64,000 nucleotides of DNA, taken from the NCBI RefSeq assembly GCF_020421205.1, contig NZ_JAIZZH010000002.1:1-64000 (forward strand), in the 5' to 3' direction. The position numbers and the translations under genes are program-made. Origin of the DNA: Hymenobacter pini (lineage in GTDB: Bacteria > Bacteroidota > Bacteroidia > Cytophagales > Hymenobacteraceae). Positions 51,861 to 61,189 of this stretch are shown here, one piece after another (the first letter of the stretch is position 1; each line of letters opens with the position of its first letter). The notes under the pieces are model-generated. The model saw only the letters and a program-made list of their open reading frames with translations, was not told where the DNA came from and did not search any database.

Positions 51861-52217
51861 TTATTTGTGAGAAGCCATGAATTGGTCGTGGATAGCTACC
51901 CGCTGCTCGACCGAGCGCAGGCGCACATCCAGGTTGTTGTGGGTAGCCGCTGCGTTAGCCTTCTCCTTTTCCAGTTCCGTCACCCGCTGGGCCAGCGCCT
52001 CGTTACGGGCGTTCATCACCTGCACGGCCGTGAGCACCTCACTCAGGCTTTTGGAGTAGGTGTCCATTTTCGTGGCGGCGTTGCTCATGATGAAGGTCAT
52101 GAGCGCCTGCACGAACAGCAGCAGCACCCCAATCACCCCCACCAGAATCCAGTTGCGGGTGATCAAACTTTCCCGGGCAGCCACTTTTTCGGCCACTGCT
52201 TCCGTGCGAGTCGTCAT
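51861..52217 (-). CDS. Phage membrane-anchored coiled-coil protein
   Basis: One transmembrane helix (NWILVGVIGVLLLFVQALMT, about residues 22-41) is followed by a heptad-type coiled coil (ALAQRVTELEKEKANAAATH, then LDVRLRSVEQRV). 118 aa. It could be an accessory lysis or tail-fibre-linked protein; the family is not recognised. It is co-directional with the lysis genes. Confidence 0.55.
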   Translation of the reverse strand: MTTRTEAVAEKVAARESLITRNWILVGVIGVLLLFVQALMTFIMSNAATKMDTYSKSLSEVLTAVQVMNARNEALAQRVTELEKEKANAAATHNNLDVRLRSVEQRVAIHDQFMASHK

Positions 52218-52256
52218 TCTATACCGGAGATGAAATGCGTGAGAATTGGAACTGGC

Positions 52257-52778
52257 TTAGCGGGGCAGCGGGCGAATGCGCTGCACCACCGTGGTAGGCG
52301 TGCGGCTGGCTGTAGCCCCGCCGGCGCAGTGATCGGCCGTGGGGTAGAAAGGCTGGTAGTCGGCGGCATTGGCAATCAGCCAGCTGCGCAGCTCTATCTC
52401 GTGGCTCAAAGCCTCACCGTCGAATACGGCCGCCTGGGTAGCTAGCGTGCGCGCGTCAATGGGCTCCGAGTACTGGCTGGTTTTGCGCACCACCGAAGCC
52501 CCCGTAACCGAAGTCTGTGAGAACGGCCAGTAGGCGGCCAGCGTAGCGTTGGCCAGCGCCGGCACCAGCCGGGCCCGCAGTTCGGCCCATACCTGCGGAA
52601 GCGGCCCGGCCTGCGTGAGCCGTAGCAGCTCGGCATACAGCTCAGGCCCCAGGATGGGCTTCAGCCGGCGCTGGGCCCGGCGAATGTGGGCGTCGATGCG
52701 CGCCTCGCGGAAAGTTGCGGGAAGATCGGCGTAGGGCAGACAGTCGGCAGCGCTAAGCAGCAGCGGTTCCAGTTCCAT
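52257..52778 (-). CDS. Phage structural protein, probable head-tail connector
   Basis: A 173-aa alpha-helical protein: FREARIDAHIRRAQRRLKPI, LGPELYAELLRLTQ, then ALANATLAAYWPFSQT and EIELRSWLIANAADYQPFYP. It resembles small connector or neck proteins of Bacteroidota phages (DUF6712-like in my memory, not verified). Its start overlaps the portal gene's end by 26 bases, fitting a head-to-tail junction role. Confidence 0.5.
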   Translation of the reverse strand: MELEPLLLSAADCLPYADLPATFREARIDAHIRRAQRRLKPILGPELYAELLRLTQAGPLPQVWAELRARLVPALANATLAAYWPFSQTSVTGASVVRKTSQYSEPIDARTLATQAAVFDGEALSHEIELRSWLIANAADYQPFYPTADHCAGGATASRTPTTVVQRIRPLPR

Positions 52779-54045
52779 TATCGGGCGTAGTAGGTACCGA
52801 CACCCCAGCCAAGGCGGCAGCCTGCTGGAGAGTCAGATTTTGAATGGAGAAATCCTGCAATGCCTTAAAAGGCTGGCTGCCGTCGCGGTTCTGGAAGTCG
52901 CGAAACACGGCCTCAAAGCCGCGCTCCAGGCTGCGCTGGGCAGAATTCACTACCAAAGCCTGCACGTAGGCCACCGCGTCCTGCAGTTCCTGCCAGCTGC
53001 CCAGCTTGCCGGCAATCTCCCGGCCCAGCAGCACGCCCGGCATCTGCATGGCTTCGCGGATGTTCTGTTTGATCGCATCCTCGTCGGTCTGGTAGCGCTT
53101 GCTGGCGTCGGGAGCCGTGATGGTGTCAATACCCGGCTTATTCTCGGATCGGTCGGCATACTGCACCAGTACCTTCCCTCCTTCCGGCCCCACAAAACCA
53201 CCATACTTGATGGCGTTGGCATCCAGGACTTCCTGGGTAGGCTGGTTCGTGCCGTACTCCGTAATCATCACCTTGGCTGAATACCCTTCCATGATGTCGG
53301 AGGCTCGGCTGCGCTTCAGAGCGGGCTCAGAATACACGTCGTCAAGCACGGCATCAATCAGCGGGCGCGGGTGCAGGTAAGCCCCGGTACGTTGCTGAAA
53401 CCAGTAGTAGATTTCCCCCGGGTAGCCGGCCAGCCCCACGGTTTCACCCTTCTCATTCTTCCATTCTAGAGCCCGCTTCAGCCGTTCTTCGGGCTTTTCA
53501 CTGCCCCGAAACACCGGCACTTTCTGCAGGCCCGAGCGGCTGGCATAGGTCGCCCCACGGCGGGCTACGGCGGCCGGGTTGCGCACCAGCCCGCACCAGC
53601 GGGTAATGCCGTCGCCTTCCGGATGGAACGGCCGCACCTGCTCCACGGGCTGGTGCAGCACCTCGCAGGGCAGACCGTTGGCGTTGATGTTCACCCGCAC
53701 GGCCCAGCCTTCCAGATAGCCGAGGTTATTGGTCACCGGCTGCAGCAGCGCGTCAAGGGTGCCGCCGTTGCGGTTGATGACGGCCCGGTAAAAGGTGGTA
53801 TCGGTGAACCCGTTGCCCTCAATAAACTGGGCCTTGCGCTCAGCACACACCGAGGCGGTACCGCTGGCGGCTATGGCCTGCAGCAGGCGCTGGGGGTACT
53901 GGTTGTCGTCGCCCCACTTCGGATAGTCGGTGGGCGTGCTCAGCGTGATAATGTCGGGCCGCAGGGCCTGGGCGCGAATCACCTGGCGCTGGGCCTGGGC
54001 CATCGGGGGCAGAGCAGGTGCAGAGGAAACGGCGGCAGTGGACAC
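52753..54045 (-). CDS. Portal-like phage protein
   Basis: 430 aa: PTDYPKWGDDNQYPQRLLQA near the start, VCAERKAQFIEGNGFTDTTF, LGYLEGWAVRVNINANGLPC, and PLIDAVLDDVYSEPALKRSR. The C-terminal part (QNIREAMQMPGVLLGREIAG, SAQRSLERGFEAVFRDFQNR) is like the stem and wing of portal proteins that form the DNA-entry ring. It is downstream (in transcription) of the capsid gene. The portal assignment is an inference from length, position and these segments. Confidence 0.65.
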   Translation of the reverse strand: MSTAAVSSAPALPPMAQAQRQVIRAQALRPDIITLSTPTDYPKWGDDNQYPQRLLQAIAASGTASVCAERKAQFIEGNGFTDTTFYRAVINRNGGTLDALLQPVTNNLGYLEGWAVRVNINANGLPCEVLHQPVEQVRPFHPEGDGITRWCGLVRNPAAVARRGATYASRSGLQKVPVFRGSEKPEERLKRALEWKNEKGETVGLAGYPGEIYYWFQQRTGAYLHPRPLIDAVLDDVYSEPALKRSRASDIMEGYSAKVMITEYGTNQPTQEVLDANAIKYGGFVGPEGGKVLVQYADRSENKPGIDTITAPDASKRYQTDEDAIKQNIREAMQMPGVLLGREIAGKLGSWQELQDAVAYVQALVVNSAQRSLERGFEAVFRDFQNRDGSQPFKALQDFSIQNLTLQQAAALAGVSVPTTPDNGTGTAAA

Positions 54046-54073
54046 GGGTAGCAGAAAGCAGGGAGAGAAGAAG

Positions 54074-54108
54074 AAAAGGCCCGCCCCGAAGCGCGGTGCG
54101 GGCCTTTT
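54074..54108 (-). terminator. Hairpin upstream of the portal gene
   Basis: AAAAGGCCCGC and GCGGGCCTTTT with a 13-base loop. On the minus strand a T-run follows, so it could partly stop transcription between the structural genes and the portal. Confidence 0.65.
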
Positions 54109-54133
54109 ACAGGTAGGCAGTGAGCGAACTGGC

Positions 54134-54754
54134 TTAGGCTTTCGCTCGGAAGTCCAGCAGCGAATTGATCAAGTCCTCTTTTTTGGCGAAGTTTTTCGGG
54201 TCGCTCTCGGGTACCTCCTGCACATACAGCTTGTCCAGTTCAACCCGAGTAATGGCGTCGAGCTGCTTGAACTGCTCCGCGCGCAACTCTTCGGCCGTGG
54301 GCTCGGGCTGCGTACCAGCATCCACAAACGCTTGGCCTTCCTCTTCGGAAATACCGAAGTGGGCAGCAGCGGCTGGGTCGGCTTTGAGGATGGTGCGCAC
54401 CCGCTCATCCGTCAGGTTGGCGTTGTTGTACACCGTGGGCGAGTTGTGCGGGCGGTAGGTCTGCTTATCATCCGCAAAGCGGTAGGTCAGGGCCTGTTTC
54501 ATGGCGGTCTGGGGTAAAATGGAAGTAGTTGGGGAGGTGTCGGACTGGGTGCGTAGGTAGCGCAGGATGGCCTGAAAAGCATCAGAGACGCACTTACGGC
54601 AGGTGATGCGTACCGCTTCGGCGGAGGGGTACAGTCCCGCGTGCACGGCTCCGATTTCGGCGGCTGAGGCGCGGTTGAGGCCCAGCAGTTTCACCTGCTG
54701 AGCCCGCTGCCCCCACGCATCCATTTCACCCTTCCCGAGCGTTTGGGTAGTCAT
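54134..54754 (-). CDS. Phage hypothetical protein with HeH/LEM-like C-terminus
   Basis: 206 aa. The N-terminal half (MTTQTLGKGEMDAWGQRAQQ, then AVRITCRKCVSDAFQAILRY) contains a CRKC pair. The C-terminal half begins with a probable internal Met (MKQALTYRFADDKQTYRPHN). It ends with an acidic segment and PKNFAKKEDLINSLLDFRAK, resembling the short HeH/LEM fold of phage proteins. It may be two proteins fused or overlapping. It sits in the structural gene block. Confidence 0.5.
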   Translation of the reverse strand: MTTQTLGKGEMDAWGQRAQQVKLLGLNRASAAEIGAVHAGLYPSAEAVRITCRKCVSDAFQAILRYLRTQSDTSPTTSILPQTAMKQALTYRFADDKQTYRPHNSPTVYNNANLTDERVRTILKADPAAAAHFGISEEEGQAFVDAGTQPEPTAEELRAEQFKQLDAITRVELDKLYVQEVPESDPKNFAKKEDLINSLLDFRAKA

Positions 54755-54760
54755 GGCGGC

Positions 54761-55327
54761 TTACTGGTACAGCGCCTCGAACGCAGCTTTGGTGGCCGCG
54801 GCATCATAAAGCCCGCCGGTATCCAGCACCATGAAGTAGTCAGCCAAGCCGATTTCCTTCTCTGAGGCCAGCGTAGCGGGAATACCACCTCCCAGGTCCG
54901 CATCTTCGCTGTCTGTTTTCATGGTGGAAGGCCGCAAACCGGCATTTAGGCCCAGCACCTTGTAGTAGCCGTTGTTGTCGGGCGTGATGGATACCACGCC
55001 TTCCGGTTCGGCGGCCAAATCTTCCATCGTTTCCGCCTGCTCAGGCCCCGGGTCGAAGGCTACCAGGTCAAACTCGTGCTTGTAGCTGGGCTTGTATTTG
55101 CCCGGAACCAGTTCCGCGCGGGCGGCATTGCTGCTACCCAGGCCCTGAAACAGGAATCCTTTCTTACCAGAGGCCAGCGTGATGGTCACGGCCTTTTTGA
55201 TGGTGGCGTGGCGTGCTACCCCCACAATATCTTCTTTGCGAATCAGCACGGCCTTGGGCTTCATGCCCGAAGTACCGGTTTCGCAGGGAGGGGTAGCTCC
55301 CCCTTTTAGTTGACGGCAAGCTGCCAT
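54761..55327 (-). CDS. Phage structural protein, function unknown
   Basis: 188 aa, beta-rich: AVTITLASGKKGFLFQGLGS, then YKPSYKHEFDLVAFDPGPEQ and ISPD-like SITPDNNGYYKVLGLNAGLR. The end EIGLADYFMVLDTGGLYDAA also looks structural. It lies between capsid and connector genes, where head decoration or tail proteins often lie. The family is not recognised. An internal Met at 55264 is an alternative start. Confidence 0.5.
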   Translation of the reverse strand: MAACRQLKGGATPPCETGTSGMKPKAVLIRKEDIVGVARHATIKKAVTITLASGKKGFLFQGLGSSNAARAELVPGKYKPSYKHEFDLVAFDPGPEQAETMEDLAAEPEGVVSITPDNNGYYKVLGLNAGLRPSTMKTDSEDADLGGGIPATLASEKEIGLADYFMVLDTGGLYDAAATKAAFEALYQ

Positions 55328-55355
55328 AGTAGTCTACGAGGTTGCAGGTGAGAGA

Positions 55356-55391
55356 ATGGCCCCGGCCGGTTGCAGCCAGCCGGGGCGCTTT
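55356..55391 (-). terminator. GC-rich hairpin after the capsid gene
   Basis: CCCCGGCCGG and CCAGCCGGGG arms with a short loop. It lies between the capsid gene and the next structural gene and could dampen downstream transcription. Confidence 0.45.
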
Positions 55392-55405
55392 CACAGCGGA
55401 TAAGC

Positions 55406-56512
55406 TTAGTAGGCAGCCAGCATCAAGTCCGAGGTCATCACCTTCACGTCCATCTTGAACATGGCACGCAGGTGCGTTTCTCGGGTCGGACGGTCATAGA
55501 AGGCATCTACTTCCGTGGCGGCGTCATAGCTGTCGAAGCCTGCGCGCAGGTTGCCGCGCGTGGTCAGGATGGCCCGGTGGGGCAAATCAATTTTGCCGTT
55601 CAGCTTGAAATCCGATTTCAGCAGCTTGTCTAGGTCCTTGATCTTGATGATCGGAATGTCGCGGAAGGTGGGCGCTACGAGGCGGCCTTCCTGCAAATCC
55701 CAGCTCACCTGCACCTTGTCGTTCGACTCGCGGTAATCCTGCCAGTTTTTGGCAATAGAGCTGGTTACCAGGAACACCTTGTCGTCGGCATCTTCCAAGT
55801 CACCTTCCGCGGCGTTGTCCAACGCTTTGAAGATTTTGTAGGACTCGCCGGCGGGCAGTTCCTGGTCGGCCGTCTGGTTGGCCGCAATTTCATACGCCCG
55901 GTTGTCGGCACCGGCGGCAAACACCTGCGTGAAGGCACCATCAACGGCGTTGTAGTTCTTCACGTCATCGGCCCCCTTCGTGAGCTGAGCAGCCGTAATG
56001 GCTTTGTTGCCGAGCAGGGCGAAACGGTAGATGTCGCGCTTGATGGCGCTGATGAACATGTCCTGCACGAACTCGTTCCAGTAGTCGACCGTCTGCTCCG
56101 TGCCGGCATCACCGGGTACCAGGTTACCGGTTTTGATGCGAATAATAGCGTTCTGCAGGTCGTCGCGCTTGTAGCCCACGTCCAAACCCCAGGCCATGAA
56201 GGTGCGGTCCAGGTCGGTAGCGCATTCCTTGATCCAGGCCAGCATGGGCTGCGGGTCCCAGGTCAGCTTGTCGAACGGGATACGGGGCGTGCTGGGCTGG
56301 GCGCCGCAACCCGGGTCGAGGTGAGTTACCTTCTCGAAACGACCCACGAAGGGCACGTCCATTTTGGCTTTGATACCGTCCTCAATCACCATGATGGCGT
56401 TGAGTTCAGGATCTTCCTGAATGAACTTGAGAATGAAGGCGCGGAACTCTTCCGGGCCGTAGAAGGGGGCGTTACCCGTCACCCAGGCGTAATCCAGAAT
56501 CTTGTCAGCCAT
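55406..56512 (-). CDS. Major capsid-like phage protein
   Basis: 368 aa. MADKILDYAWVTGNAPFYGP, then LNAIMVIEDGIKAKMDVPFV; later EFVQDMFISAIKRDIYRFAL, then VTSSIAKNWQDYRESNDKVQ; near the end PHRAILTTRGNLRAGFDSYD. The latter pattern of a tail-end loop is like HK97-type major capsids. The position directly after the ClpP-type protease gene in transcription order supports the call. It is an unusual sequence, so the assignment is by context and general shape. Confidence 0.65.
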   Translation of the reverse strand: MADKILDYAWVTGNAPFYGPEEFRAFILKFIQEDPELNAIMVIEDGIKAKMDVPFVGRFEKVTHLDPGCGAQPSTPRIPFDKLTWDPQPMLAWIKECATDLDRTFMAWGLDVGYKRDDLQNAIIRIKTGNLVPGDAGTEQTVDYWNEFVQDMFISAIKRDIYRFALLGNKAITAAQLTKGADDVKNYNAVDGAFTQVFAAGADNRAYEIAANQTADQELPAGESYKIFKALDNAAEGDLEDADDKVFLVTSSIAKNWQDYRESNDKVQVSWDLQEGRLVAPTFRDIPIIKIKDLDKLLKSDFKLNGKIDLPHRAILTTRGNLRAGFDSYDAATEVDAFYDRPTRETHLRAMFKMDVKVMTSDLMLAAY

Positions 56513-56557
56513 GGCTGTAGTCAGAGAAAATAGTGATGGAGAAAGAAGAGAGCTGGA

Positions 56558-57760
56558 TTACAGCTTGCGGTTTTGCTTTTGCTTTTCAGCCCGGCGGTCA
56601 GCCGCGGATTGGCCCGTTTTGATGGTGGTCTTGCCTTGCTGGCTTTGCGTGGGCACATCATCCGCTTCCACCACGGCAGCACTGCCCGTGGCAGCGGCAA
56701 TGGTATTCATGCGCTGATTGGTAGCTGCCTGCTTTTTGCTGATGGCCGTTACCTGGGCTTGCAGCCCCGTTACCACGGAGGTAAGGCCCTGAATGGCAAC
56801 CAGAATCTGGCCGTTTACACCATCAGCATCCGAAGCCGTAGCGGGCGCACCCTCTTCCGAGGCGGTAGCGGCGAAGGCAGAAATGGCCCCGTCCGTTACC
56901 GTGATGGTGTTGCCGTCCGTCACGTCGTAAGCTCCATCGGCAGCGGCCTCCGTCATGGCCTCATCGGTGTACACGTTGTCACCCACTTCGTAGGTATCCC
57001 GGTCGCCGGTGTCGATGGTTAGCGTGGTGGGCGAGTCGCCGGTAGTGGTCACGGCTAGGGACGTCACGGGGGCTTTGCCTAGGTTGCTGATGCTGGCTAC
57101 CAAGTTCTTGGCCTGAGCGAGAAGAGTGGACATAATAGAGGGGGCCGGCGCGGCCGGCTGCGGTTCAGAAGTAGCGGGAGTAGCGCCCACCGTGACGGCG
57201 GCGGTTTTGGGCAGGGTGGCCAGCGCGGTGATGGGCTGCACAACGGCCGTGGCAAAGCCCAACGACAGGCATTCTTCGGCCGTCAGCTCGGTTTCGCGGC
57301 GCATCACCTCCATGATGGCCGTGGCGTCCACGCCGGCGCGCTCCACATACAGGTCAATCAGGCTCTGCTGGCAGCGGGCCATAGCCGTGGCGTACTCCTG
57401 AATGGTTTCTGCCGTACCGAGCACCCCGCCACTGGGCAGGTGAATCATGAACTCGGTATGCGGGTGAATCAGGCGCTCGGAGCCGGCCAGGAAAATGGCG
57501 GTGGCAATGCTGCTGCACTGGCCGATGGCTTCGGTTTTGATGGTCACGCCCGGGCCCAGGCTACGCAGGAAGTCGTAAATACCCATACCCTTATCCACCC
57601 GGCCGCCGGGGGAGTTGATGGTCACGTGCACCGTGTCGAAGGGCTTTTGCCAATCGAGCTGGGCAATGACATCTTCCAGCAGCGTAAACGGCCAAGCGTC
57701 GCCGGCTTCTTTCGAATCACCGACAATGGGGCCCGTAATTAAAACCTTCGCTTCAGCCAT
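56558..57760 (-). CDS. ClpP-type head maturation protease with long C-terminal extension
   Basis: The N-terminal 200 residues are a ClpP/S14 fold: VHVTINSPGGRVDKGMGIYD, AIGQCSSIATAIFLAGSERL with the nucleophile Ser, HPHTEFMIHLPSGGVLGT with the His, and VMRRETELTAEECLSLGFAT. The remaining about 200 residues are low-complexity Ala/Thr/Glu with a coiled-coil-like region (LTSVVTGLQAQVTAISKKQA) and a basic end (ADRRAEKQKQNRKL), as expected for a scaffold domain fused to the protease. It cleaves scaffold and capsid precursors during head assembly. The 400-aa length suggests the protease-scaffold fusion. Confidence 0.85.
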   Translation of the reverse strand: MAEAKVLITGPIVGDSKEAGDAWPFTLLEDVIAQLDWQKPFDTVHVTINSPGGRVDKGMGIYDFLRSLGPGVTIKTEAIGQCSSIATAIFLAGSERLIHPHTEFMIHLPSGGVLGTAETIQEYATAMARCQQSLIDLYVERAGVDATAIMEVMRRETELTAEECLSLGFATAVVQPITALATLPKTAAVTVGATPATSEPQPAAPAPSIMSTLLAQAKNLVASISNLGKAPVTSLAVTTTGDSPTTLTIDTGDRDTYEVGDNVYTDEAMTEAAADGAYDVTDGNTITVTDGAISAFAATASEEGAPATASDADGVNGQILVAIQGLTSVVTGLQAQVTAISKKQAATNQRMNTIAAATGSAAVVEADDVPTQSQQGKTTIKTGQSAADRRAEKQKQNRKL

Positions 57761-57845
57761 GCTACGAAGGTGCTAGGACGCTGCCCGGAAGACTGGATTT
57801 TTACCGCACCGTTCTGCGTCAAGCGGTTATGTGCGCGGCGGTTTT

Positions 57846-58094
57846 CTACGCCGCCCGCTTCTCCATGCTGGCCACGGCCCGGTATACCGTGTCGGTGCTC
57901 ACGCACATTTCCCCGGCCACCTGCCGCACGGCCCCGGCGTTATCCTGGGCATAGCGTACCGAGGCCCGCAGGGTTTGCCAGCGCAAGTACAGGTCGCGCT
58001 GGCTGTAGGCGCGGATAGTCAGTACCCCAGCCTGGTAGAGGGCGGTCAGTTGGCCGCCCTCTTCTAGTTTATTCAGAATGTCGATAACGCGCAT
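57846..58094 (-). CDS. Small phage protein with a C-terminal helix-turn-helix
   Basis: 82 aa beginning MRVIDILNKLEEGGQLTALY. The C-terminal part GAVRQVAGEMCVSTDTVYRA is a helix-turn-helix of the Mor/homeodomain-like kind. The start at 58094 lies 11 bases after the tape measure stop, so it is inside the morphogenesis operon. It may be a late regulator or terminase-small-subunit-like protein; either is an inference. Confidence 0.6.
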   Translation of the reverse strand: MRVIDILNKLEEGGQLTALYQAGVLTIRAYSQRDLYLRWQTLRASVRYAQDNAGAVRQVAGEMCVSTDTVYRAVASMEKRAA

Positions 58095-58104
58095 TATCTG
58101 GCAA

Positions 58105-61100
58105 TTAGAGGTTGCCCCGCGCTTCGTTGCGGGCTTGTTTGTCCTGTTTTTCGCGCAGCTCACTGAGCACCACAGTTTGGCGAGGCAGAGCTTTGTTGGC
58201 CGCGTAGAATACTGGCCCAACCTCCTGCGCCACTGCGCGGGCCAGCTGTTGGTAGTCAATCTCGCTACCGCCTGAGCGGCCGGCCATAGCGGCCATGTAG
58301 CTGGCATCATAGCGCACCACCCCGCCCTCGGCGTAGCGGGCCATGGTAGCCGTCGGCATCGGGTCCCGGTAGCCAAAAGACTTGCCGCCCCCGGCTTGGT
58401 TCATCCAACTGAGCATGGGGCCGAATAACTGCACGGCCTGGGCTGTCATCACGGCTTCGCCGTTGCTCAGGTAAGCAGGAATTAAATCGTCCTTCGGACC
58501 TCCCGGTCCCAGCACCAGTCCCCCGTCAGCAAAGGCCAGCACCTGCGCGGTGGCAAACGCCGCCTTGGCAATGGCAATACCAGAGAGAATAGCAGACTGT
58601 GAAACGCCCGCAACGCCGGCTGTTACCGCGTTTGCAGGGTTGGCCGCTGCGGCGGCGGCAATGGCTGACAGTTCCTTCTGCAGGTTCAGGGCAATTTCTG
58701 TCACAGCCAGCACCTTTTTCACTGCTAAAGCGGCTTGCCCAGCCGCGGATTCCTCCCCAAACAGGTTGATGATAGTGTCCGTGCCCTGCTGTGTAGCAGC
58801 CACCACGGCAAACCGAATCTGTATTTCCTGCTCAGCAATCTGCTGCTTCCGGTTCTTTTCGTTATCGGCTGTCTGTACCCGTTGCTGGCTTTGGTTCTCT
58901 TCCTCCGCTATGGTACTACGACCGTAGTCCTGCAGTGTAACAATGCGTGCAGCTTGGCCCGACCGCTCAATCGCCGCCAACGCTGCTTCGTGCTGCGCCT
59001 TAGTAATTTCATTGTTCGCGTACTGTTGATTGGTCAGAGTGCGCTGCTGGGCTAAATAGGCTTCCAGCCCAGCCAGCGCGTTTTGATACTCCAGTTCCGC
59101 CTGCTTTTGGGCAGCCTCGGCCCGTAGTTTATCAGCCTGCGCGGCCTGCTGCTCCTTGCTCTGACGCGTATCAATAGCGGCCAGCCCGGCCTGCAGGTCA
59201 GCCTGAATAGCTTGGGCTTTCAGCAAAAACTCCTCCTGGCTACCCTCTCGGGCGCGGGCCAGCTGGGCGGCAATGGCTATTTGTTGCGACTCAGCAGCCT
59301 GCTGACGTAGCCGCTGCAGGTGCTCCCGGTTCAGGGTTTCCAGGTCGCTACGGTATTTCACCTCGATAGCCTGCTTGGCTTTGGCCGTCAGATCGGCTTC
59401 GTTCAGCGAGAGGGCCCGCTGTTTTTCCAGCTTGGCTTTTTCCAGCGCCAACTGCCGGTCGGAGTTTTCCGTGACGCGGGCCAACTCGGCATCGATGCGG
59501 GCCAAGTCGTAGTTCAGACTGTCGGCCACGAGCTTGCGGCGTTGCTCCTCGGCTTCCTTCTGCAAGCTCACGCGGTTGGTAATGAGTTCGTTCTGTTTGC
59601 CATTGCTGTCCTCAATGACATCGTAGTACTCGTTTTCGGCTTCACCCAATGCCCGTCGCTGTTCAAGCGTGGCCTTTGCCTCACCACCACGCATCTCTAT
59701 TTCCTGCCTGATGATATCCAAGTTGCGTTTAGCCAAGTCAGCTAAAATATTTTGCCGCTGCATTTCCAGTTTATAAGCCTCCTCATTGGCCTGGGTGCGG
59801 CGGGCAATGGAGTTGGTTTCATCATCCCGAATATTTTTAGCGGCCTCCACCTGAGCCAACAGTCGCTTATTGGTGCTGATGTTGCGGGCTTGGTCGATTT
59901 CCAACTGCTGGCGGGCTTTGCTCAACTCCAATGACAACCGGGTTTCCCGCTGGATTTCGTCACCCACGCCCCGGAAGCTGGCCTTCGCCGTTTCAGCGGC
60001 CCCGGCAAAGTCGCCCTTGAACACCTGTACAATGGCTTTGCCGAAGGTGCCAATGCGGTCCGTAAGCACATCCACCACGGCCCCGAGCTGGGCAAACACC
60101 TGCTCGACGATACGCCCACCCTCGGCCGTCTGGGTGAAGTAGGTAACCAGGCTACCCAGCACCACCAGAAACACGCCGATGCCAGTAGCGGCCAGCGCCA
60201 CCTTCAGAATCTTGGCGGCCCCGGTGCTGGCACCCATGGCCAGGCGTGCGAGGTTCTGGAGCTGGATGTACTTCTCCTGAAAGCCGTTAAGTTTTTGCAC
60301 GGTGCCACCCAACACCTCACTTTCCCCAGCCGCCTCTACCAGCGCCCCGGCAAATGATTTCGTTTTCGGGGCGGCCTCCTCGATGCTCTTATTAGCGGCC
60401 CCAATCTGAAAACCGATTTTGCGCAGCGCCTCGGCCGAGCCCTCACCGGATTCTATCAGCCGGGCCTGCTCGGCTTCCAAGTCCACGAGCTGCTCCACGG
60501 CCGGCTGAATGGCCTTCGTGTAGTTCTCAATGGTTTTGGTGGCCTCCTCGTAGGTCTGCCCGGCCTGGGCCGCGGCTTTCTGCGCGGCTATCTGAAAGCC
60601 GATCTGCCGTTTTTGGTTCTGAGCCAGCTCCTCGGAGCCCGCGGCCAAGTTTTTTTCCTCGGCCCGGAGCTTAACCATCTCCTTGACCAACTGCTGCAGG
60701 CTGCCCGAGTAGTTGCCCACGTTGCGGCGGTTGTCGCCCACGGCCGATTCCAACCCTTTCAGCTCATCACTGATGGCGCGGGTGCGGGCCTGCAGGGCTT
60801 TGCCGGCCTCGGTGTTGTCGCGCTCCTCCCTGCTCAGGGCGTTGTAGCTGGCCGTGGTGAGGGCCAGATCCGCCCGGAGCTGGTTGATAGAGCCCTCGGC
60901 ATCCCCCGAAGCGCGACCCAGATTTTCCAGTTGCTTACTGGCCTGCTGTTGCTCCCGGGTCTGGGTGCGCAGCTGCTCACTGAGCTGCTGGGCCTGGGTG
61001 GCGTAGTCGGCCTGGGTAACGGTACCGGCCTTGTACTCGGCGGCCAGTTTCTTCTGGGCGGCCCGGGTGGCGTCAATGTCGGTAGTGAGGCCGCGCTGCT

Positions 61101-61188
61101 GGGCACGCACTTTGTCGGCCTCCGCCTTAAGTTGCTCCGCGTTGAGGCGTACCTCAAACAGTACCTTTTCGGTTTGATCGTTGGCCAT
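58105..61188 (-). CDS. Phage tail tape measure protein
   Basis: 1,027 residues with long heptad-type coiled coils (AEQLKAEADKVRAQQRGLTT, QQLSEQLRTQTREQQQASKQ, and many later repeats). A hydrophobic stretch is near residues 310-350 (ILKVALAATGIGVFLVVLGS), and another Ala-rich helical region near 830-890 (AAAAANPANAVTAGVAGVSQ). These are hallmarks of tape measure proteins, which set tail length and help eject DNA. It is the longest gene of the region, which also fits. Confidence 0.88.
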   Translation of the reverse strand: MANDQTEKVLFEVRLNAEQLKAEADKVRAQQRGLTTDIDATRAAQKKLAAEYKAGTVTQADYATQAQQLSEQLRTQTREQQQASKQLENLGRASGDAEGSINQLRADLALTTASYNALSREERDNTEAGKALQARTRAISDELKGLESAVGDNRRNVGNYSGSLQQLVKEMVKLRAEEKNLAAGSEELAQNQKRQIGFQIAAQKAAAQAGQTYEEATKTIENYTKAIQPAVEQLVDLEAEQARLIESGEGSAEALRKIGFQIGAANKSIEEAAPKTKSFAGALVEAAGESEVLGGTVQKLNGFQEKYIQLQNLARLAMGASTGAAKILKVALAATGIGVFLVVLGSLVTYFTQTAEGGRIVEQVFAQLGAVVDVLTDRIGTFGKAIVQVFKGDFAGAAETAKASFRGVGDEIQRETRLSLELSKARQQLEIDQARNISTNKRLLAQVEAAKNIRDDETNSIARRTQANEEAYKLEMQRQNILADLAKRNLDIIRQEIEMRGGEAKATLEQRRALGEAENEYYDVIEDSNGKQNELITNRVSLQKEAEEQRRKLVADSLNYDLARIDAELARVTENSDRQLALEKAKLEKQRALSLNEADLTAKAKQAIEVKYRSDLETLNREHLQRLRQQAAESQQIAIAAQLARAREGSQEEFLLKAQAIQADLQAGLAAIDTRQSKEQQAAQADKLRAEAAQKQAELEYQNALAGLEAYLAQQRTLTNQQYANNEITKAQHEAALAAIERSGQAARIVTLQDYGRSTIAEEENQSQQRVQTADNEKNRKQQIAEQEIQIRFAVVAATQQGTDTIINLFGEESAAGQAALAVKKVLAVTEIALNLQKELSAIAAAAAANPANAVTAGVAGVSQSAILSGIAIAKAAFATAQVLAFADGGLVLGPGGPKDDLIPAYLSNGEAVMTAQAVQLFGPMLSWMNQAGGGKSFGYRDPMPTATMARYAEGGVVRYDASYMAAMAGRSGGSEIDYQQLARAVAQEVGPVFYAANKALPRQTVVLSELREKQDKQARNEARGNL

Positions 61189-61189
61189 G

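Noticed and set aside
57846-58376. Longer form (176 codons) of the HTH protein
   Set aside because: It overlaps the end of the tape measure gene in another frame; the start at 58094 gives a compact HTH protein.
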